Shown in pieces: positions 59,130 to 64,000 of a stretch of 64,000 bases of DNA. The stretch's first letter is position 1, and the number at the start of each line of letters is the position of its first letter. The position numbers and the translations under genes are program-made. The notes under the pieces are model-generated. The model had not been told where the DNA came from and did not search any database. It saw only the letters and a list, made by a program, of their open reading frames with translations. Source of the DNA: QAMH01 sp900556425 (lineage in GTDB: Bacteria > Actinomycetota > Coriobacteriia > Coriobacteriales > QAMH01); assembly GCA_902475535.1 (NCBI GenBank), contig CABRZR010000005.1:1-64000 (forward strand), read 5' to 3'.

Positions 59130-59869
59130 CACTGAATATGTCCGAGGAAGTTCTTCGTACGCTCGTGCTTGGGATGGTTGAAGACCTCGTCGGGCGTGCC
59201 CTCCTCGACGACGACGCCACCTTCCATGAAGATGACGCGATCTGCCACATCCTTGGCGAACTGCATCTCATGCGTGACGACGACCATCGTCATGCCCTCC
59301 TCGGCAAGGGAGCGCATGACATCGAGGACGCCACGCACGAGCTCGGGGTCAAGCGCACTCGTGGCCTCGTCGAAGAGCATCACGTGGGGCTCCATCGCCA
59401 AAGCACGCGCGATGGCGACACGCTGCTGCTGGCCGCCGGACAGTTGCGCCGGGAAGTAATCGGCGCGGTCGCCCAAGCCGACGCGGTCGAGCTCGAAATG
59501 GGCGATGCGCTCTGCTTCCTCCTTGGAGCGCTTGAGCACCTTGCGTTGGGCGAGCATGACGTTTTTGAGGGCAGTGAGCTGCGGAAAGAGGTTGAACTGC
59601 TGAAACACCATGCCGACGTGCTCGCGTAACTTGTTGACATCGGTCTTGGGATCGGTGATCTCCTTGCCCTCGATGAAGATATGACCGCCTGTCGGCTTTT
59701 CAAGCAGGTTGATGCAGCGCAGCATCGTCGACTTGCCAGAGCCCGAGGGACCGAGCACGACGACGACCTCGCCCTTGGCAATCTCGATGTTGACGTCCTT
59801 GAGCACCTCGTTGTCACCGAAGCACTTCGAGAGGTGCTGAATCGAAATCATGGAATCCTGGCCGTTCAT
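59129..59869 (-). CDS. Amino-acid ABC transporter ATP-binding protein (GlnQ-like), system 1
   Basis: 246 residues. Walker A GPSGSGKST (near 40), Q-loop VFQQFNLFPQLTAL, signature LSGGQQQRVAIARAL, Walker B VMLFDEATSALDPE and switch His VVTHEM. Closest in style to polar amino-acid uptake ATPases (GlnQ/HisP). The ATG overlaps the permease stop by four bases (ATGA), with GGGGAGG upstream. It powers the permease encoded just before it, with the lipoprotein at 61468 as binding protein. Confidence 0.93.
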   Translation of the reverse strand: MNGQDSMISIQHLSKCFGDNEVLKDVNIEIAKGEVVVVLGPSGSGKSTMLRCINLLEKPTGGHIFIEGKEITDPKTDVNKLREHVGMVFQQFNLFPQLTALKNVMLAQRKVLKRSKEEAERIAHFELDRVGLGDRADYFPAQLSGGQQQRVAIARALAMEPHVMLFDEATSALDPELVRGVLDVMRSLAEEGMTMVVVTHEMQFAKDVADRVIFMEGGVVVEEGTPDEVFNHPKHERTKNFLGHIQ

Positions 59870-61362
59870 CGCACGCCTCCCCTCTCTTCAGTGGAATCAA
59901 GCTGAGCGTCATGAGCAGCCTCTTCCTGGAGCTCGTCGATTGCCTGCTCCATGTCCTTGGACGAAGGGGCTCCGGTAAGACCGGCTTCGAGACGCGTCTG
60001 CTCCTGGAGCTCGTCGCGTGCATCGTCAGTGCTGTCGGCAATCTCTTCGCACATCTGGCTAAACGCGCCGCGACGGTTCTTGCGAGCCTTTTTCTTGGGG
60101 GCGGCGCCACCTGAATCCGCAAGCGCGAGACGCTTCTCGAGACTGCCCACAACGCGAATGAGCGGCAACGTGACAATGAGATAGAAGCACGCCGCAACGA
60201 TGTAGGGCGTCATGTTGCCGGTGAGCGAGACGATGGAGCGGGAGTAGAGCATGAGCTCCATGACGCCAACGGCTGCAAGCAGCGAGGTGTCCTTGTAGAG
60301 CAGGATGAACTCGCTTGTCATGGTCGGGATAACGCGGCGGATGGTCTGGGGAATGATGACGTAGAACATCGTCTGCGGACCGGTCATGCCCAGCGAACGC
60401 GATGCCTCGAACTGGCCCTTGGGCACCGATTGGATACCCGCACGGAATATCTCGCAGAGATAGGCGCCCGAATTGACCGCGAGCACGATGATCGCGAGCA
60501 CATACTGGTTGATGTCGATGCCAAGCAGCGGCAGACCGAAGAACGCGATGTAGATCTGCAAAAAGAGCGGCGTACCACGTACGACACCGGTATAGATGGC
60601 GGCAAGGATATGCAGGATGCGTGCACGGGCTATCTTCATGAACGCGGCGATGAGGCCAATGGGGATGGCCAGCGGAAAGCCGACGAGCACGAGACCGAGC
60701 GAGATGAGCCAGCCGACGGCCACGACGGGAATCGAGGAGACGATGAGTTCGGGCTGGAAGAAGAGGCGCAGGAAGGTAACCGAGTTCCAAGCTTGGACAG
60801 CCGGCTGCTCTCCGAGCCAGTTGGAGAGCTTTTCCGCCGCAGACGCATGCGTTACTTCGATGGAAGGCGATGGCGCGAAGTCAAGCGTCTGACCGTTGGC
60901 CAGAGTGTACGTTCCCGTCAGGACGACCTCCCCGTTCACGTTGGGAAGCGAGACTTTGTACATCTCGAGACGCAAACGCAAGCCGGGGGTGAGCGGCTCG
61001 GCAAAGCTCACGTCAACCGTCGCATCGCCCTTGTTCATGATGGCGGTGTTCTGGGGATTCAGGCGAGTCGTGCCATCGAGAACGGTAACCTTGACAGATG
61101 ACTCGTCCGTTATCGTGGACCCGTCCGGTAGCACGACATGGACGGCCGTGACCTGCTCGCCATCGCCGACGAGGGCCTCCCAGGTGAGGCGCGTTGGCTC
61201 TCCACCGAGCACGCTGCCAGTGCCCGTTTCGTTACTCTTCGCCGTCGTCACGTCGACAGACATGCCAGCTGCAAGGAGTGGCGAGACGAAGGTCAACACG
61301 AGCGAAAGCGCAAGTGCCGTCACGAGCGCATGCTTGAGCATGGGCTTCAGATACGCTGACAT
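59866..61362 (-). CDS. Amino-acid ABC permease with N-terminal extracytoplasmic domain, system 1
   Basis: 498 residues from the ATG at 61362 (GGGGGA upstream; frame open to 61389). Polar amino-acid permeases are about 220 residues; here the HisM-type core occupies about 215-430 with the EAA loop QFEASRSLGMTGPQTMFYVI. Ahead of it come a signal/anchor helix (about 8-32) and roughly 150 residues of beta-rich sequence (VTAVHVVLPDGSTI, NPQNTAIMNKGDATVDVSF), expected outside the membrane. After the core a 70-residue acidic, helical tail follows. The extra domain may capture or dock the binding protein. Coupled to the ATPase gene. Confidence 0.88.
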   Translation of the reverse strand: MSAYLKPMLKHALVTALALSLVLTFVSPLLAAGMSVDVTTAKSNETGTGSVLGGEPTRLTWEALVGDGEQVTAVHVVLPDGSTITDESSVKVTVLDGTTRLNPQNTAIMNKGDATVDVSFAEPLTPGLRLRLEMYKVSLPNVNGEVVLTGTYTLANGQTLDFAPSPSIEVTHASAAEKLSNWLGEQPAVQAWNSVTFLRLFFQPELIVSSIPVVAVGWLISLGLVLVGFPLAIPIGLIAAFMKIARARILHILAAIYTGVVRGTPLFLQIYIAFFGLPLLGIDINQYVLAIIVLAVNSGAYLCEIFRAGIQSVPKGQFEASRSLGMTGPQTMFYVIIPQTIRRVIPTMTSEFILLYKDTSLLAAVGVMELMLYSRSIVSLTGNMTPYIVAACFYLIVTLPLIRVVGSLEKRLALADSGGAAPKKKARKNRRGAFSQMCEEIADSTDDARDELQEQTRLEAGLTGAPSSKDMEQAIDELQEEAAHDAQLDSTEERGGVR

Positions 61363-61467
61363 ATGAATGAATCCCCCATAAATATGCATAAAACAAATAA
61401 GGCAAGGACGAATTATACGCCCTTGCCTTATTAATGCCGAAGAGAAATCGGCCAGTTCGAGAACGGG

Positions 61468-62292
61468 TTACTTTGCCGCGCCGAACCACTCCGTCTGAAG
61501 CTTGGCGATGGTGCCATTGGCCTGCAGCTCGGCGATAGCGTTATTGATGGCCTCGGCCAGTGCGACGTTATCGGTGTTCACGATGATGCCGTACTGCTCG
61601 CCCGTCGGAATGACCTCGAGGATATCGCAGTCGTCATACTCATGCGCGATGTTGTATGCGGCAGCAGGCTCGTCGTAGATGACGGCCTTGAGCTTGCCCG
61701 TACGCAGGGCAGCAAGCATGTCCGGCGTCTCCTGGAACGGCGTGTAATCGGAGTCCTTCAGGTTCTCCTTGGCCCAATCCTCGCCCGAAGAACCGGACTG
61801 AGCACCGATGGGCTGGCCATTGAGCATGTCGCGGCTCGTGATGTCAGAACCCTTGAGGACCACGATCGCGAGGTTGGAATCATAGTACGCATCAGTGAAG
61901 GCAACCTGCTCGGCACGCTCGTCACTGATGGTGATGGAGCTGATCGCGCAATCGAAGGTCTTGCCGCCAGCAACCTGGGTTACGAGCGAATCGAAGGCCT
62001 GGTTCTGGATGTCGGCGTTGAGGCCGAGCTGCTTGGCGATCTCCTTGATGAGGGCGATGTCATAGCCCTTGATCTCGCCGTTCTCCTGATACTCCATCGG
62101 AGCATAATCAGGGCTCGTGGCAACCGTGAGGGTGCCAGGGGTGACGAGCTTGTACTCGTCGGAGGCAGCGGAGCTGGAGCTTGCGGAACTCGACTGCGAG
62201 CCGCCGCCACATGCGCTCAGCGCAAGCATGCCCACAACGGCAACGCAAGCAACACCGAGCACGAGAACCTTAGAAAACTTTCCCTTAAACAT
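61468..62292 (-). CDS. Amino-acid ABC substrate-binding lipoprotein, system 1
   Basis: 274 residues. Signal peptide with lipobox LSAC (Cys28 becomes the lipid anchor), then a Ser-rich linker and a family 3 binding protein: LTVATSPDYAPMEYQENGEIKGYDI (core TSPDYAPMEY), ISDERAEQVAFTDAYYDSN and GAQSGSSGEDWAKENL. Captures a polar amino acid or similar for the permease at 59866. The 105-bp gap to the permease could allow stepped expression. GGGAGAG precedes the ATG at 62292. Confidence 0.93.
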   Translation of the reverse strand: MFKGKFSKVLVLGVACVAVVGMLALSACGGGSQSSSASSSSAASDEYKLVTPGTLTVATSPDYAPMEYQENGEIKGYDIALIKEIAKQLGLNADIQNQAFDSLVTQVAGGKTFDCAISSITISDERAEQVAFTDAYYDSNLAIVVLKGSDITSRDMLNGQPIGAQSGSSGEDWAKENLKDSDYTPFQETPDMLAALRTGKLKAVIYDEPAAAYNIAHEYDDCDILEVIPTGEQYGIIVNTDNVALAEAINNAIAELQANGTIAKLQTEWFGAAK

Positions 62293-62391
62293 CTCTCTCC
62301 CTTACTACTCGAACCAGCAAAACAACGCTCATTTTCAAACCGTGCAACCGTACCATAGCGACTTGCCTCGCGGCAATTGCATACGCGCGTA

Positions 62392-63159
62392 TTAGTCGTA
62401 AATCTTTCGCAGGAAGCTCTTCGTGCGCTCATGCTGCGGATGGTCAATGACTTGTTCGGGCGAGCCCTCCTCGACAATCACGCCCTTGTCCATGAAGATG
62501 ACGCGATCCGAGACGTCGCGCGCGAAGGTCATCTCGTGCGTGACGATGACCATCGTCATGTGCTCTTCGGCAAGGTCGCGGATGATCTTGAGTACGTCCT
62601 GTGTCAGCTCGGGGTCAAGCGCACTTGTGGGTTCGTCAAAGAACAGGATATCGGGCTTCGTGCATAACGCGCGGGCAATGGCGACACGTTGAAGCTGGCC
62701 TCCCGAGAGCTCGTTTGGAACCATGTCCTCCTTGCCAGCCAAGCCAAACTTCTCGAGAAGCTCGACCGCCATGATGCGCGCCTGCTCCTTGTCGACCTTC
62801 TGCACGCGCACGGGCGCGTCCATGACGTTTTGCAGCACCGTGCGATGCGGGAAGAGATTGAAGTTTTGGAACACGAGCCCGAACTTCGAACGTGCCTTCT
62901 TGAGCGTGGCCTTGTCTGCGTAGACCGCTCGACCGTCGGGTCCGGGTTTGGCCACGACGATGTCCTCGTAGGCCAGGTAACCGCGCTCGAAGGTCTCGAG
63001 TAACGTCGCACAGCGAAGCAACGTCGACTTGCCACCACCGGACGATCCAATGATGCTCACGACCTCGCCCTGTGTGACCTCGAGGCTAATATCCTTGAGG
63101 ACCATCGTGTCGCCAAAGCTCTTCTCGACGTTCTTGAGGGAGAGAATCTCCTTGGACAT
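62392..63159 (-). CDS. Amino-acid ABC transporter ATP-binding protein, system 2
   Basis: 255 residues from the ATG at 63159 (GAGAGGAG upstream; frame open to 63186). Walker A GSSGGGKST, Q-loop VFQNFNLFPHRTVL, signature LSGGQLQRVAIARAL, Walker B ILFFDEPTSALDPE, switch VTHEM. It contains a short insertion after Walker A (AKPGPDGRAVYADKATL) compared with GlnQ. It lies 19 bp after the system 2 permease. Same family as the system 1 ATPase but clearly a distinct gene. Confidence 0.93.
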   Translation of the reverse strand: MSKEILSLKNVEKSFGDTMVLKDISLEVTQGEVVSIIGSSGGGKSTLLRCATLLETFERGYLAYEDIVVAKPGPDGRAVYADKATLKKARSKFGLVFQNFNLFPHRTVLQNVMDAPVRVQKVDKEQARIMAVELLEKFGLAGKEDMVPNELSGGQLQRVAIARALCTKPDILFFDEPTSALDPELTQDVLKIIRDLAEEHMTMVIVTHEMTFARDVSDRVIFMDKGVIVEEGSPEQVIDHPQHERTKSFLRKIYD

Positions 63160-63178
63160 GGGTGCTATCTCCTCTCCC

Positions 63179-63856
63179 CTAGTCATGGTAGTACGCGAGT
63201 TTCTTCTCGGCCTTGTTCAATATGAACTCGACGACGAGCGTGAAGAACCAGTAGATGACCGCGGCGATGACATAAGGAATCATGCTCACGAAGGACGCGG
63301 CAAGCGCCTTGGCTTCGGTAAACATCTCGGCGATGCCGAGCACGAAGGCAAGCGAGGTGTCCTTGACCAGCGTGATGATCTCGTTACCCATGGCCGGCAA
63401 GATACGCTTGATGACCTGGGGTAACACGATGTAGAAGAAAGTCTGGGCACGCGAGTACCCGAGCACTTCGGCCGCCTCGTAATGTCCCACGGGGATGGAC
63501 TGAATGCCGCTACGATAGATTTCGGCAAAGTAGGCCGCATAGTTAAGAATGAAGCCAATGGCACAGGCCCCGAACTTCCAGCCTGAACCCATGTTAATGC
63601 CAAAAAGGTAATACGGTCCGAACATGAGGGCCATGAGCTGGAGCATGAGGGGCGTTCCACGCATGAAGGAGATGTAGACGCGCGCCACGAGCGAGAGCGG
63701 CTTGAACTTGCTCATGCGCGCAAGGGCAATGACGATGCCAAGCGGCAGCGCTCCGACAAGTGTCACGACGAATATCTCGAGCGACAACACAAAGCCCGCA
63801 CCCAAATCGGGCAGTACCACCGACATCATCTGCATAAATGCAGGATCCACACGCAT
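63179..63856 (-). CDS. Amino-acid ABC transporter permease, system 2
   Basis: 225 residues, five membrane helices, with the EAA loop GHYEAAEVLGYSRAQTFFYIVLPQ (core HYEAAEVLGYS) and YISFMRGTPLMLQL near 65, as in HisM/GlnP. This one has the ordinary size, unlike the system 1 permease. Start taken as ATG 63856; GTG codons at 63859 and 63850 are possible and the ribosome site (GACGAGG) fits the last best. Followed by its ATPase. Confidence 0.92.
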   Translation of the reverse strand: MRVDPAFMQMMSVVLPDLGAGFVLSLEIFVVTLVGALPLGIVIALARMSKFKPLSLVARVYISFMRGTPLMLQLMALMFGPYYLFGINMGSGWKFGACAIGFILNYAAYFAEIYRSGIQSIPVGHYEAAEVLGYSRAQTFFYIVLPQVIKRILPAMGNEIITLVKDTSLAFVLGIAEMFTEAKALAASFVSMIPYVIAAVIYWFFTLVVEFILNKAEKKLAYYHD

Positions 63857-63928
63857 CACCTCGTCTACAGCGTACGACGGGGCGGCCTCAAGACGACCGC
63901 CCCGCAGGTTTCAGGATATGAAGCGAGC

Positions 63929-64000
63929 TTACTTGCCCAGGCACCAGTTCTCGTAGCTGATACCGTCAGCAGAGTACTTCTCGCAAATCTCCTTGACCGT
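63929..64000 (-). CDS. C-terminal end of a probable amino-acid ABC substrate-binding protein, system 2 (partial)
   Basis: Minus-strand translation of the window end reads TVKEICEKYSADGISYENW then CLGK and a TAA at 63931-63929. The helix followed by a Trp and a short tail resembles the end of family 3 binding proteins, and the position ahead of the system 2 permease fits. Only 23 residues are visible, so the call rests mainly on context. Confidence 0.55.
   Translation of the reverse strand, partial: TVKEICEKYSADGISYENWCLGK

Overview
The window looks like chromosome from an anaerobic Actinobacterium of the class Coriobacteriia, most likely the Eggerthellales (inference from content and style). 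Pointers are pyruvate:ferredoxin oxidoreductase, a cytoplasmic molybdopterin (DMSO-reductase superfamily) enzyme with a ferredoxin partner, many short-chain dehydrogenases, a NADH/ferredoxin diaphorase pair and fairly high GC. I see no rRNA, tRNA, CRISPR array, transposase or phage gene.

Layout. 1-7149 (minus): housekeeping run uppP, PAP2-like phosphatase, aroQ, aroF, pcrA, ppaC, mscS and the 5' end of argS. 7327-10752 (plus): CPA1 Na+/H+ antiporter and a divergent trigger factor. 10753-11226: a gene-free 474 bp packed with hairpins (repeat family A). 11227-15381: Crp/Fnr regulator and zinc-ribbon protein divergent from a NuoE/NuoF-type pair with a very Fe-S-rich C-terminus. 15635-18642 (minus): pntB and pntA in markedly GC-rich DNA. 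18765-29806 (minus): a dense metabolic block of four SDRs, one zinc MDR dehydrogenase, two paralogous MFS transporters and the molybdoenzyme with its ferredoxin subunit. 29956-38854 (minus): pncB with an EIIC-like membrane protein, U32 peptidase, SpoU methyltransferase, tcdA and a SWIM/SNF2 helicase. 39036-41511 (plus): serine acetyltransferase (apparent ATT start), queD, thrH and a membrane protein. 41704-51278 (minus): purF, an SGNH/MBOAT acylation pair, XdhC, a NifX-like protein, a polysaccharide deacetylase and a double-ATPase ABC protein. 51564-64000: nifJ, MATE pump, glycosyltransferase, a DMT transporter and two amino-acid ABC importers (the second cut by the window end).

How it may fit together. 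The 18.8-29.8 kb block reads as one uptake, redox and reduction module for an unknown small organic substrate: MFS import, stepwise NAD(P)-dependent alcohol/ketone chemistry, and reductive chemistry at a molybdenum centre fed by ferredoxin-type clusters. pntAB lies immediately downstream and could balance NADH and NADPH for it. Sites of the form TGTA-N8-TACA, typical of Crp/Fnr-family operators, lie upstream of the molybdoenzyme, the first SDR, the EIIC/pncB operon and the NuoE/F pair, and a Crp/Fnr regulator is encoded in the window.

Non-coding highlights are two dispersed, strongly structured intergenic repeat families (A at 10751-10925 and 41520-41691, with a compensatory base-pair change in the shared core; B at 46171-46228 and 58172-58229, 56 of 58 bases identical) and a 36-bp near-perfect inverted repeat at 55177-55262.
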